A stretch of 64,000 nucleotides of DNA from Maribacter arcticus (lineage in GTDB: Bacteria; Bacteroidota; Bacteroidia; Flavobacteriales; Flavobacteriaceae): the NCBI RefSeq assembly GCF_900167935.1, contig NZ_FUYL01000010.1:162667-226666 (forward strand). The letters are read 5' to 3'. The position numbers and the translations under genes are program-made. The notes beneath the pieces were generated by a model that was given only the letters and a program-made list of their open reading frames with translations, made no database searches and was not told the origin of the DNA. Shown one piece after another: positions 17,853 to 27,653 of the stretch (the first letter of the stretch is position 1; each line of letters opens with the position of its first letter).

Positions 17853-18977
17853 TCAATTCACGAAAATAGTCTGTGGAACCCCATCTAAATCTATATTGTC
17901 GATTATTTTGAAATCTGGCGCAGGTGTTATTCTTAAGATTCCACCTTTGTTCACTTCGCCTTTCTTTTGATAACCAATGAGCATATAATTATTTTGCTCA
18001 TCGTAACCAATAGAGGTTGTAGTAGCAATTCTATATTTTACATTTATATCAGATTCGGTTAGAAAATTCTCAAATAAATAAACAACTGTATTATTTGTTT
18101 GGAAGTCATAAATAGCCGGAACCATATCTATCTCAGTATTTAGCATTGCCTTTTGAAAATACATTTTACCACTAGAATCTAAAAATGAATCTTTAGTGGT
18201 TATAAAATCTGGCGCTGTATTTTCGCTATAAGTAGTATATGTTTTATCTAAAGAAATTGGGTCTAAAGTAGTATGCAATTCTGGGTAGCTTATTAATACT
18301 TGTTCAGAATTATTCTTAAATAGCTTTAAGGCATTATACCCTAAATCTAACTCTACAATTTGTTGAGTAGTATTTAAATCAAATACCGAAAGATGATACT
18401 CATCTGTAACAAATTCATTTAAGGTTAGAACAAATAATCTGTTTGAAGAAGTAATCAAGTCGACCGGCTTTTTATCTAGTGAAATATCTATATGGTTTTC
18501 GCCACTGTTATTTAATGAGATAATCCTTACTACATTTTGCATATCTTTCCCCAGAAGCTCTCTTTCGTACGCTATAAAAATTAACTCTGCCGTATGGGTA
18601 ATTGCAGTAACTTCTATTGCACATGGGTCTAAATCCTGAAAAACTTGAAACGAGTTAGTTGTATAATTCGCAGCATTATATAATTCTATGTTAGCTTGAC
18701 AGTTACTGGTATAATAAAAGCTGATTTCATCTGAATCACGAAATTTTACATATTCAGAAGGAATCTCGGAGAAAGAGGCAACTGAATTTTTCACAATTAA
18801 TTCATCATTCGGTGTACCAAGAACAACTGCGTTCAAATTATTACTACTACTTAAAAAGACGGTATAATTTGTAGGTGCTTCAATAGCGATTTCTTCAGTA
18901 CTTTCTTCTGATGATTTTTCGCATGCAACGAAACTAAGGGCCATAATAAAATAGGCCACAATATTGTAGGTTTTCAT
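17853..18977 (-). CDS. Hypothetical lipoprotein, beta-rich (propeller-like)
   Basis: 374 residues with a clear lipoprotein signal (ALSFVAC, Cys19) followed by a Ser/Glu-rich linker. The mature part is a run of short beta strands with motifs such as SVFDLNTTQQIVELDLG and YDFQTNNTVVYLFE. These recall WD/NHL-type beta-propeller blades but no named family is clear. Lipid-anchored, probably periplasmic. Function unknown. It lies 26 bases downstream of the ABC-F gene and could share its transcript. Confidence 0.65.
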   Translation of the reverse strand: MKTYNIVAYFIMALSFVACEKSSEESTEEIAIEAPTNYTVFLSSSNNLNAVVLGTPNDELIVKNSVASFSEIPSEYVKFRDSDEISFYYTSNCQANIELYNAANYTTNSFQVFQDLDPCAIEVTAITHTAELIFIAYERELLGKDMQNVVRIISLNNSGENHIDISLDKKPVDLITSSNRLFVLTLNEFVTDEYHLSVFDLNTTQQIVELDLGYNALKLFKNNSEQVLISYPELHTTLDPISLDKTYTTYSENTAPDFITTKDSFLDSSGKMYFQKAMLNTEIDMVPAIYDFQTNNTVVYLFENFLTESDINVKYRIATTTSIGYDEQNNYMLIGYQKKGEVNKGGILRITPAPDFKIIDNIDLDGVPQTIFVN

Positions 18978-19003
18978 AAAACATCGATTTGGGTTAATCT
19001 ATT

Positions 19004-20644
<1,641 letters not shown>

Positions 20645-20657
20645 TTAAAAATCCGTG

Positions 20658-20665
20658 CAAAAATA
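20658..20665 (-). promoter_or_regulatory. -7 box upstream of the ABC-F gene
   Basis: The minus strand reads TATTTTTG, a perfect TAnnTTTG match, 25 bases before the ABC-F ATG. No -33 TTG at proper spacing was seen. Chance matches are possible in AT-rich DNA. Confidence 0.4.
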
Positions 20666-20779
20666 CTGAATTTATTAGCTTTTACTGCCTTGTTTGCCAT
20701 CAATTTCACACAATGATTTTTAAGAGTATGCTCTATAACATTTAACTAGCTATTAACAACAACTGGTGATAAGGTTTGT

Positions 20780-20787
20780 TATTTTTG
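20780..20787 (+). promoter_or_regulatory. -7 box upstream of the thioredoxin-fold lipoprotein gene
   Basis: TATTTTTG, a perfect TAnnTTTG match, lies 25 bases before the ATG at 20813. No clear -33 box was seen. Confidence 0.4.
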
Positions 20788-20812
20788 AAAGGTATCCAGT
20801 CTCTAATTCTAT

Positions 20813-22195
20813 ATGACAAGAATTCTACTCTCAACATTCATAGTACTCATAGTAGGTTGCTCAACGGCCAAAAAAGATTCAGATACGGTGCTTTTTGCCG
20901 GTGAAATTGTTAATCCTACAAGTACTCAAGTTATCTTGATGAAAGGCAGACAAAAAATTGATTCTGCACAACTTGATGAGAAAAACAGATTTAAGTTCGA
21001 TTTACCTACTATTGAAAATGGTCTTTATCATTTTAATTTATCTCCAGAATATCAATATGTTTATTTAGAAAAAGGAGATAGTTTAATGGTTAGGCTTAAT
21101 ACCAGCTATTTTGATGAGTCGTTAGTTTTTTCTGGAAGTAACGAGGAAATAAATAATTTTTTACTAGAATTATTTTTAGCTGCCGAAGAGGAAGATTCTG
21201 CCATGTATACTGAATATTATGAGTTAGAACCAAATTATTTTTTAGATAAAATAAAATCGCTTAGAGACGATAAGCTCAGTCATTTAAATGAAATGAAATC
21301 AGAAACCACAATGTCTGATGGTGGTTATGAATTATTAAAAGGCAGTATTGACTATACGTATAACCGATATAAAGAGATATATCCTTTTCAACATAAGAGA
21401 AAAACTACAGAAGAAAATTTACATGATTTACCAAAGAATTTTTATTCTTACCGAAGTGAGTTAAATTATAATAATCAGCACCTTACCTACTTAAGACCAT
21501 ACTATGATTTTATGAAGGCCCATTTTGGAAATTTATCATACATGTCTTGTGTAAATGATTGTAACGATGGAAACTCAGGTACTGGCAAACATTTGCATTT
21601 TAATAAGCATAAATTACATTTAATTGATAGTTTGGTAATCGACAAAGAATTGAGGGACAATTTATTTAGAAATGTTGCCTTCGATTATTTACTCAAGAGA
21701 AAAGACGCACAAGAAAACACAGAAATTTTCTTAAAAGAGTTTAAGAATGTTTCTAAAAACAATATGCATATTGAAGAAATAGAAAACCTTTATCTAGGTA
21801 TCGCAAATCTTCAGCCTTCTAAAATGATACCGAACTTAACTGTTGTATCATTTGACAATGAAAACAAAACATTGAACGAGATTGCGAAAGGTAAAAAAGT
21901 ACTATTTTACTTTTGGTCAGGTTCTAACAAGAAGCAGTATCAAGAAATTTTTAAAAGGGTAGCTGAATTAAAAGAAAAAAGACCAGACCATGAACTAATC
22001 GGTATTAATATAAAGACCGATTACAATGATTGGAAAGTAATACTAAAAACCCTTCAAGTAGATACTTCTCTGCAGTATCAAAGCAATAATTTTAAAGAAT
22101 TAACAGAGAAACTTGTATTATACCCAATGAATAAAGCGATAATCACAGATAATGGTATTATCGTAGATGGCTTCTCTAATATCTATTACAATTGA
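20813..22195 (+). CDS. Lipoprotein with DUF4369-like N domain and thioredoxin fold lacking CxxC
   Basis: 460 residues with lipoprotein signal (FIVLIVGC, Cys16). Residues about 25-110 (GEIVNPTSTQVILMKG, then FDLPTIENGLYHFNLS, EKGDSLMVRLNTS) resemble the beta-sandwich placed before TlpA domains in Bacteroidota. The middle is helical. Residues about 335-455 look like a TlpA thioredoxin domain, with KKVLFYFWSGSNKKQYQEI where the active site should be; SGSNKKQ replaces the usual WCPPC, so redox activity is unlikely. It may be a binding or chaperone-like relative. Convergent with the SDR gene. Confidence 0.7.
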   Translation: MTRILLSTFIVLIVGCSTAKKDSDTVLFAGEIVNPTSTQVILMKGRQKIDSAQLDEKNRFKFDLPTIENGLYHFNLSPEYQYVYLEKGDSLMVRLNTSYFDESLVFSGSNEEINNFLLELFLAAEEEDSAMYTEYYELEPNYFLDKIKSLRDDKLSHLNEMKSETTMSDGGYELLKGSIDYTYNRYKEIYPFQHKRKTTEENLHDLPKNFYSYRSELNYNNQHLTYLRPYYDFMKAHFGNLSYMSCVNDCNDGNSGTGKHLHFNKHKLHLIDSLVIDKELRDNLFRNVAFDYLLKRKDAQENTEIFLKEFKNVSKNNMHIEEIENLYLGIANLQPSKMIPNLTVVSFDNENKTLNEIAKGKKVLFYFWSGSNKKQYQEIFKRVAELKEKRPDHELIGINIKTDYNDWKVILKTLQVDTSLQYQSNNFKELTEKLVLYPMNKAIITDNGIIVDGFSNIYYN

Positions 22196-22207
22196 TAAAA
22201 CTAAGAT

Positions 22208-22227
22208 TTGCATTTTTTTAAATGCAA
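22208..22227. terminator. Hairpin between convergent genes
   Basis: A perfect 8-bp inverted repeat (TTGCATTT / AAATGCAA) with a TTTT loop lies between the stops of the thioredoxin-fold lipoprotein gene and the SDR gene. It lacks a good U tract on either side, so termination is possible but not certain. Confidence 0.35.
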
Positions 22228-22233
22228 TATGTA

Positions 22234-23040
22234 TTAAGAACTGTGATTTTCTAACATCTTTTCAAACCAGAGACCTGGCAATATACTCTTAAGTGTTAAC
22301 GAAAATTTCTGAATGAAAGAACCAACCTGATAGTGAGGTTTTGGGTTTTTAGTTTCAATAATCTTTGCTATTTTTTTACCTACTTCTATTGGGTCTCCTC
22401 CACCGTCAACATCTGAATCAATAGCATCTAGCGTGTTTTTGTACATTTTCTTATAAGGAGAATTCTCATAAACTGGAGTGTGATACCTACCAGACGCAAT
22501 ATTCGTTGCAAAATCACCAGGTGCCAACGTAGTGAACTTTACACCAAATGTTTTGGTTTCCATCCGATAACTCTCTGTCACTAATTCAAGGGCAGCTTTC
22601 GAAGCTGAATAAATTCCTCTATAAGGTAATCCCATATAACCGGCTATAGAAGTAATATTAATTATCAACCCTTCTTTTTGCTTTCGCATGATAGGCAATA
22701 CTTCGTTTATTACACTTAATGGTCCATTAAAATTAGTAGCAAATGCTTTAAGTACTTCTTCATGTGGAGTTTCTTCCATTGGCCCAGTAATGCCAATACC
22801 AGCATTGTTCACAAGAACATCTATTCGAGATTCTTTTTCAAGCAATGAGGCTACACAAGATTTTATGGTCTCTACATTACGAACATCCATTTCTAAAAGT
22901 GGAAAGTCTGAAAATGAAGGATATTTCAAGGTACTACGTGTAGTACCATAAACTTTATACCCTTTTTCTTTAAGATGTAAGCCTATTGCTTTTCCAATAC
23001 CCGAAGACCCACCTGTAATTAGAACTACTTTTGTTTTCAT
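22234..23040 (-). CDS. Short-chain dehydrogenase/reductase
   Basis: 268 residues with a classical SDR layout: cofactor motif TGGSSGIGKAIG (residues about 9-20), NNAGIG (about 88), catalytic Ser in NITSIAGYMG and the YSASK active site (Tyr and Lys about 154-158). The Arg/Thr after the second strand (GTTRSTLKY) suggests NADP preference, which is inference. The substrate is unknown. It is a single gene, with the SRP RNA gene just upstream in the same direction. Confidence 0.88.
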   Translation of the reverse strand: MKTKVVLITGGSSGIGKAIGLHLKEKGYKVYGTTRSTLKYPSFSDFPLLEMDVRNVETIKSCVASLLEKESRIDVLVNNAGIGITGPMEETPHEEVLKAFATNFNGPLSVINEVLPIMRKQKEGLIINITSIAGYMGLPYRGIYSASKAALELVTESYRMETKTFGVKFTTLAPGDFATNIASGRYHTPVYENSPYKKMYKNTLDAIDSDVDGGGDPIEVGKKIAKIIETKNPKPHYQVGSFIQKFSLTLKSILPGLWFEKMLENHSS

Positions 23041-23125
23041 TTTAAAGAAAAATAAGCGATGCTAAACTATACATTGAATTGGTTATGAATGTGTTACCTT
23101 TATTTAGATAATTTCAATTTAAGGC

Positions 23126-23132
23126 ACAAAAA
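23126..23132 (-). terminator. U tract ending the SRP RNA
   Basis: Seven T residues on the minus strand directly follow the closing stem (GGCAAG at the 5' end, CTTGCC at the 3' end) of the SRP RNA. The stem plus the U run can act as an intrinsic terminator, fixing the 3' end near 23126-23133. Confidence 0.6.
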
Positions 23133-23228
23133 AAGGCAAGCTACCTACATCGCACCGCTACGACCATATACCCTTGCTGCGTTCCCGCCCTGGGGGATTC
23201 TACAGGAGCTGGTCGTGTAGGACTTGCC
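23133..23228 (-). ncRNA. ffs: Small SRP RNA (4.5S-like)
   Basis: The minus strand has the conserved core of bacterial SRP RNA: GGCGGGAACGCAGCAAGGG around 23171-23191. This includes the GGAA-type tetraloop and internal loop that bind Ffh. The ends pair (GGCAAG with CTTGCC), and ACGACC near the 5' end pairs with GGTCGT near the 3' end. Length is about 96 nt, the usual short bacterial form. It acts with Ffh and FtsY to target membrane proteins. A promoter (23234-23263) and a U tract bracket it precisely. Confidence 0.95.
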
Positions 23229-23233
23229 AGTTG

Positions 23234-23263
23234 CAAATATACAATCTTTTAAATCTTTCCCAA
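23234..23263 (-). promoter_or_regulatory. Promoter of the SRP RNA gene
   Basis: On the minus strand, TTG (23263-23261), a 19-base spacer and TATATTTG (23241-23234) match the Bacteroidota -33/-7 consensus. The predicted transcription start, about 6 bases on, coincides with the 5' end of the folded RNA near 23228. This is one of the best promoter calls here. Confidence 0.7.
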
Positions 23264-23362
23264 TCCTTTTACTTTCTAATTTTTATGAATTAAATTGCCT
23301 GTCAAGAACCATGAATACTTCTTGTTAATAATCAACACATAATCTTAAATACCTTTTTCTTA

Positions 23363-24418
23363 ATGAGAATAGTTAAATTAATTTGTATTGTTCTAATTCC
23401 CAGTCTTTTCATTGCTTGTGGTAGTGGAAATCAAAAAGCTTCCTCCCTCTTTGAAATAAATTTAGCTGAAAATGCAAAGCAGGTAAATCAAAATAAAGAA
23501 GTAGGTATTAGCATCAATAATAAAAAACAAAAAGAGATTGAACGTGTAATTTATAGTATAGATGGTGTAGAAATTCCACTAAACAATAATAAACTAATTA
23601 TTAACGTACCAACATTGGGCAATAAAGTTTTAACTGCTAAAATTACGTTTGAAGGCGAAACAGTTGAAATTAACAAGAACCTAAAGGTTTTATCAGAGAA
23701 AGCTCCAGAAATATATACCTACAAGATTATTAATGAATATCCTCATGATACTGAAGCCTATACACAAGGTTTAGAATTTCATAATGATACATTATATGAA
23801 AGCACTGGAAAAAATGGACAATCCTTTTTAAGAAAATTAAATTATAAAACCGGGGAGGTATACAAACAGATAGATTTAGACAAAAGCTATTTTGGCGAAG
23901 GTATTACCATTCTAAACAATAGAATTTACCAGCTTACGTGGAAAAGCGGATTGGGCTTTATTTATGACTTAGATACCTTTAAAAAATTAGATAACTTTCA
24001 ATATGGTAAAAGTCGTGAAGGATGGGGATTAACTAATGACGGTAAAAAAATATTTAAAAGTGATGGCACTGAAAAAATATGGTTTTTAAATCCGGATACC
24101 ATGATGGAGGAAGGTTACATTGAAACCGTTACCAACTCTTCTGTATTTAATTCGGCAAATGAACTTGAATTTGTAGATGGAAAATTATATGCTAATGTGT
24201 ACCAAAAGCCAAGTGCAATGATAATTGACAGTAAAACTGGGGCAATTGAAGGAGTTATTAATTTCAGTGGATTAAGCAATTTAATTACCAAAACAGAAAA
24301 TTGGGATGAGTTAAATTACGTTTTAAACGGTATTGCCTATAATAAAAAGAGTCAGACATTTTTTGTGACAGGAAAATTTTGGAATAAAATGTTTGAAGTA
24401 CAAATCCAGAAAAAATAA
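23363..24418 (+). CDS. Glutaminyl-peptide cyclotransferase-like lipoprotein
   Basis: 351 residues with a lipoprotein signal (SLFIACGSG, Cys19). Residues about 25-110 are a small beta domain. Residues about 112-350 match the glutamine cyclotransferase five-bladed propeller: NEYPHDTEAYTQGLEF, YESTGKNGQSFLRK, YFGEGITILNNRIYQLTWK, GREGWGLT-like SREGWGLTNDG, and ELNYVLNGIAYN. This family turns N-terminal Gln of peptides into pyroglutamate, in keeping with a periplasmic site. The ATG of the thioesterase gene starts 2 bases after its stop, so they are an operon. Confidence 0.88.
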   Translation: MRIVKLICIVLIPSLFIACGSGNQKASSLFEINLAENAKQVNQNKEVGISINNKKQKEIERVIYSIDGVEIPLNNNKLIINVPTLGNKVLTAKITFEGETVEINKNLKVLSEKAPEIYTYKIINEYPHDTEAYTQGLEFHNDTLYESTGKNGQSFLRKLNYKTGEVYKQIDLDKSYFGEGITILNNRIYQLTWKSGLGFIYDLDTFKKLDNFQYGKSREGWGLTNDGKKIFKSDGTEKIWFLNPDTMMEEGYIETVTNSSVFNSANELEFVDGKLYANVYQKPSAMIIDSKTGAIEGVINFSGLSNLITKTENWDELNYVLNGIAYNKKSQTFFVTGKFWNKMFEVQIQKK

Positions 24419-24419
24419 A

Positions 24420-24809
24420 ATGAACGGATTTAAGAAAGAAATTATAGTTTCTGCAGACGATCTTGATGATTTAAACCATGTTAATAATGTACGTTACGTA
24501 CAATGGATTCAAGATATTTCTAAAGAACATTGGCAAGCTAAAGCTTCTTCGCAAATGCAAGAGGAAGTAATTTGGGTTGTTCTTAGTCATCATATAGAAT
24601 ATAAAAATGCAGCAGTACTAAATGACCCAATCATAATAAGTACTTTTATTGAATCAAGTTCTGGGGCAAAATCAGTTAGAATTGTTGAAATGCATCATGG
24701 TATTTCAAAAAAACTATTAGTGCACGCTAGTACCGAATGGGTTCTTCTTAATAGCGAAAGCTATAGACCAGTTCGAATACCAGAAGAAATCAAAGAAATA
24801 TTTCTTTAA
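24420..24809 (+). CDS. Acyl-CoA thioesterase, 4HBT hotdog fold
   Basis: I place the start at the ATG 24420 (129 residues); an upstream frame overlaps the end of the preceding gene. The sequence opens with VSADDLDDLNHVNNVRYVQWIQD, in which the conserved Asp of the 4-hydroxybenzoyl-CoA thioesterase family is in the DLNHVNN motif. The rest has the hotdog pattern (VLSHHIEYKNAAVLNDPI, VHASTEWVLLNSES). It probably hydrolyses acyl-CoA or acyl-ACP; the substrate is unknown. No signal peptide, so cytoplasmic. GTG of the next gene lies 25 bases downstream. Confidence 0.85.
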   Translation: MNGFKKEIIVSADDLDDLNHVNNVRYVQWIQDISKEHWQAKASSQMQEEVIWVVLSHHIEYKNAAVLNDPIIISTFIESSSGAKSVRIVEMHHGISKKLLVHASTEWVLLNSESYRPVRIPEEIKEIFL

Positions 24810-24834
24810 TTGATTTTATTTAAACAACCTATAC

Positions 24835-26367
24835 GTGCGAAATCGAATACTAATCGCCTTCTCAATTCTACTCTGTATCTTATGGAGTACTTCGTGTAGA
24901 AAAGATTTCGAATACGCACCTAGCAATGGTAATTTGTCTTTTTCAAAAGACACGGTTTATTTAGACACTGTGTTCGCTAGTATAGGTAGTAGCACCTATA
25001 CACTTAAAGTATTTAATGACACCAAAGATGATATCATAATCCCCAATATATCCCTTAAAAATGGCCCTGAAAGCTTTTATAGACTAAATGTTGATGGTGT
25101 TGCCGGTAAACAATTTAATGATATTCCAATTTATGCCCAGGACAGTCTATTTATTTTAATTGAAACAACCATAAGTATCATTGATGGTTCTATAAAAGAA
25201 CTACTATATACCGATGCTATTCAATTTGACAAAGAGCCATTTCAGCAATCGGTAGAGTTGGTTACGCTGGCCAAAGATGCTATTTTCCTTTACCCAAAAG
25301 ATAATTCTGAAATTGAATCTGAAACCATAAATCTATATAGGGATGAAGCAGGAAACCCTATCGATATATCTGGTTTCGAACTTAAAGATGAAGAGCTATA
25401 CTTTACCAATAATAAACCCTTTGTTATATACGGTTATGCAATAATACCTGATGAAAAAGAATTGATAATTGAAGCTGGAGCACGAATTCACTTTCATAAA
25501 AATTCAGGTATATATGTGAAAGATGGCGCTAAATTAATAGTAAATGGTACATTAAGTAAAGATAGTGTAGCATTAGAAGGTGAGGTCATTTTTGAAGGTG
25601 ACCGACTTGAGCCTGAATTTGCAGAAACCCCAGGCCAGTGGGGAGCTTTATGGATTACTGCCGGAAGTACAAATAACGCTATTAACCATCTAACCATTAA
25701 AAATGGGGAAATAGGTTTATTTGTTGAAGGATTATCAAACGACATTGAATCTACGTTAATCATTGAAAATAGCCAGATTTATAATAATACTAGATATAAT
25801 TTATGGGCAAAAAATGCCAAATTAGAGGCTTCAAATCTAGTTTTAGGTGGTGCAGGTAGCTCATCCTTATTGATAGAAAATGGGGGTAATTATACTTTTA
25901 TACACTCAACGATTGCAAACTATTGGAATAGTGGGTTTAGGTATAATACCGCATTAGAAATAAAGAATGACAGCCAAGAAATTGGTTTTGACCTTGTTAA
26001 AGCTGACTTCAAGAATTGTATTATTGATGGTAAGCGCCAAAATGAGATAAGCTTAATATCAGATAATCAGAATAGCTTCAATTTTAATTTTTTAAACTGT
26101 TTTATTAAATACTCACAAAACGATTCGTCTTCACCATTGAATAATCTATATGATTTTACAAAATCAGAATTATATTCTGACATCATATTGAATGGCGAAG
26201 TAGATTATTTTCTAACAACAAAGAATGATTTTAGAATTGGTTTAGACTCAGATATTATCGATAAGGGAGATTTAGATGCTGCTAATTATAGCCCTCTAGA
26301 TATCCTAGGAACACAAAGAATACCTGCCCCCGATTTAGGTGCCTTTCAAGCTATAGAAAAAGAATAA
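24835..26367 (+). CDS. Large lipoprotein with right-handed beta-helix
   Basis: 510 residues starting at GTG (24835); no better in-frame start is seen. A lipoprotein signal ends LWSTSC (Cys21). Residues about 40-140 form a beta domain seen in many Bacteroidota surface proteins (TVYLDTVFASIGSSTYTLKV). From about 180 on there are short repeats with Asn/Ile/Gly turns (IIEAGARIHFHKNSGIYVKD, AINHLTIKNGEIGLFVEG, SQIYNNTRYNLWAKN), typical of a parallel beta-helix. The C terminus ends DILGTQRIPAPDLGAFQ, a frequent end motif of such proteins. Probably surface or periplasmic; polysaccharide binding is inference. Confidence 0.8.
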   Translation: MRNRILIAFSILLCILWSTSCRKDFEYAPSNGNLSFSKDTVYLDTVFASIGSSTYTLKVFNDTKDDIIIPNISLKNGPESFYRLNVDGVAGKQFNDIPIYAQDSLFILIETTISIIDGSIKELLYTDAIQFDKEPFQQSVELVTLAKDAIFLYPKDNSEIESETINLYRDEAGNPIDISGFELKDEELYFTNNKPFVIYGYAIIPDEKELIIEAGARIHFHKNSGIYVKDGAKLIVNGTLSKDSVALEGEVIFEGDRLEPEFAETPGQWGALWITAGSTNNAINHLTIKNGEIGLFVEGLSNDIESTLIIENSQIYNNTRYNLWAKNAKLEASNLVLGGAGSSSLLIENGGNYTFIHSTIANYWNSGFRYNTALEIKNDSQEIGFDLVKADFKNCIIDGKRQNEISLISDNQNSFNFNFLNCFIKYSQNDSSSPLNNLYDFTKSELYSDIILNGEVDYFLTTKNDFRIGLDSDIIDKGDLDAANYSPLDILGTQRIPAPDLGAFQAIEKE

Positions 26368-26514
26368 TGCCAATTTCGAGTTGTTATTTGACAGACTTTT
26401 CCTTCAAATGGCCCGTGAATAGGCATTTTATAACAAACTCCTCCGTTTTTATAAGGACATTCTTGACGTGAGTTGTTTGCTCTATATCTAAATTCGTAGT
26501 AGACACTATATCTT

Positions 26515-27246
26515 TTGGATTATACGTACACCATAATTGATTCTGATGCAGTTTCAAATTTGCAGTTACATGCTTTTTTGGATGAATATGGTGACTTTGA
26601 TTGCATAAACACAACGACCAATCCTTCTGATGGTTTAAACGATATTCTGAAATACACTCCAGATATTGTTTTTATAAATCTTAATAATGACTATTCAGCC
26701 ATTTTTCTAATGGTGATGGAGATTCATCAATACACGAACCAACTTCCTATATTAATTGGCATCGCTTCTACTAAAGATTATGCCTATGATGCTATTAAAA
26801 ATGGTTTTTTTGATTACTGGCTTCAGCCTTACAATGAGTTCGATATACGTAAGTCATTATTAAAGCTTAAAAAAAGAATGCCAAAAGAAAAAGCACCTGT
26901 TACGCTTTGCTTAAAATCGTACAACGACTTCCAATACCTGAATACCAATGATATTCTATACTTGAAGGCAGATAATAATACTACCGAATTCTATATGAAA
27001 GACGGTACAATTACAAATGCCTTTAAAACTCTAAAGACTTTTGAAAATGCGCTACCTGGCAATTTTATGCGTATACACCAAAGTTATATTGTAAATACTA
27101 CTTATGTCTCTAGAATAAATTTCGGCAAATCGATATGTGCTTTAAAAATGGTAAATGAACACATTCCATTTTCAAAAACATACCGAGAAAACATGGATAG
27201 TCTTAAAAATATCCTCTCAAAGAATACATTTTCTTCACAAAATTAA
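26515..27246 (+). CDS. LytTR-family regulator with degenerate receiver
   Basis: 243 residues, TTG start at 26515. Residues about 3-120 fold like a receiver (YTIIDSDAVSN, KYTPDIVFINLNND), but the phosphoacceptor Asp is Asn55 and the conserved Lys is Gln in WLQPYNEF. Residues about 140-240 are a LytTR DNA-binding domain (DILYLKADNNTTEFYMKDG, FMRIHQSYIVNTTYVSRI). So it probably binds DNA without standard phosphorylation. It lies upstream of a small secreted-peptide gene. The TTG start is the only one that keeps the full receiver strand. Confidence 0.85.
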   Translation: MDYTYTIIDSDAVSNLQLHAFLDEYGDFDCINTTTNPSDGLNDILKYTPDIVFINLNNDYSAIFLMVMEIHQYTNQLPILIGIASTKDYAYDAIKNGFFDYWLQPYNEFDIRKSLLKLKKRMPKEKAPVTLCLKSYNDFQYLNTNDILYLKADNNTTEFYMKDGTITNAFKTLKTFENALPGNFMRIHQSYIVNTTYVSRINFGKSICALKMVNEHIPFSKTYRENMDSLKNILSKNTFSSQN

Positions 27247-27383
27247 AGAATTCTCTCACAATTGGTTCATATACTAGCAGAACTAAGTCACTTACTTAAG
27301 GGATAACTATTTCCTTTATCTACTCATGTAACCATAGTACTTTGGCAGTATAATAAACCAAAAACCCCTAAAACACACAGAAT

Positions 27384-27560
27384 ATGAAAAAAGTAACAAG
27401 TATTTTAGCAGTAGCAGTAATGGCATTAGGTATGGCAACTTTCGTAATAGAAAACACTGCTAGTGAGTTTGATTTCATGAATGATATCTCTAAAGCCTTA
27501 GCTTGTGATGATTGTTCTTCTGATGTACCACCAAGACATGGGAAAACGCTAATAAGCTAG
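27384..27560 (+). CDS. 58-residue secreted peptide with CDDC motif
   Basis: The ATG at 27384 opens a frame ending at TAG 27558-27560. It has an N-terminal signal (MKKVTSILAVAVMALGMATF), a likely cleavage near residue 26, and a mature part of about 32 residues with ALACDDCSSDVPPRHGK. A strong terminator follows 18 bases later, so it forms a short mRNA of its own. The peptide has no recognised family. Two close Cys could form a disulfide, bind metal or be modified. It sits between a LytTR regulator and a TPR sensor kinase. Function unknown. Confidence 0.7.
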   Translation: MKKVTSILAVAVMALGMATFVIENTASEFDFMNDISKALACDDCSSDVPPRHGKTLIS

Positions 27561-27578
27561 ATTAAATTAATCTTATAT

Positions 27579-27616
27579 AAAAAAGGCCTTTAACTATCAT
27601 GTTGAAGGCTTTTTTT
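27579..27616 (+). terminator. Strong intrinsic terminator after the CDDC peptide
   Basis: A 16-bp stem (left arm 27579-27594, right arm 27601-27616, two G-U pairs) with the loop TATCAT, ending in a run of T residues. The core is GGCCTTTAAC paired with GTTGAAGGCT. It separates the peptide gene from the sensor kinase gene, which starts about 38 bases later. Confidence 0.85.
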
Positions 27617-27653
27617 ATATCTTGGTTTTTATGAAATTTAAAAAAATAATTTT

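Noticed and set aside
27384..27560. The CDDC peptide as a bacteriocin or modified peptide (RiPP)
   Set aside because: There is no modification enzyme, immunity gene or dedicated transporter beside it, so this cannot be supported. I keep only the peptide and its context.
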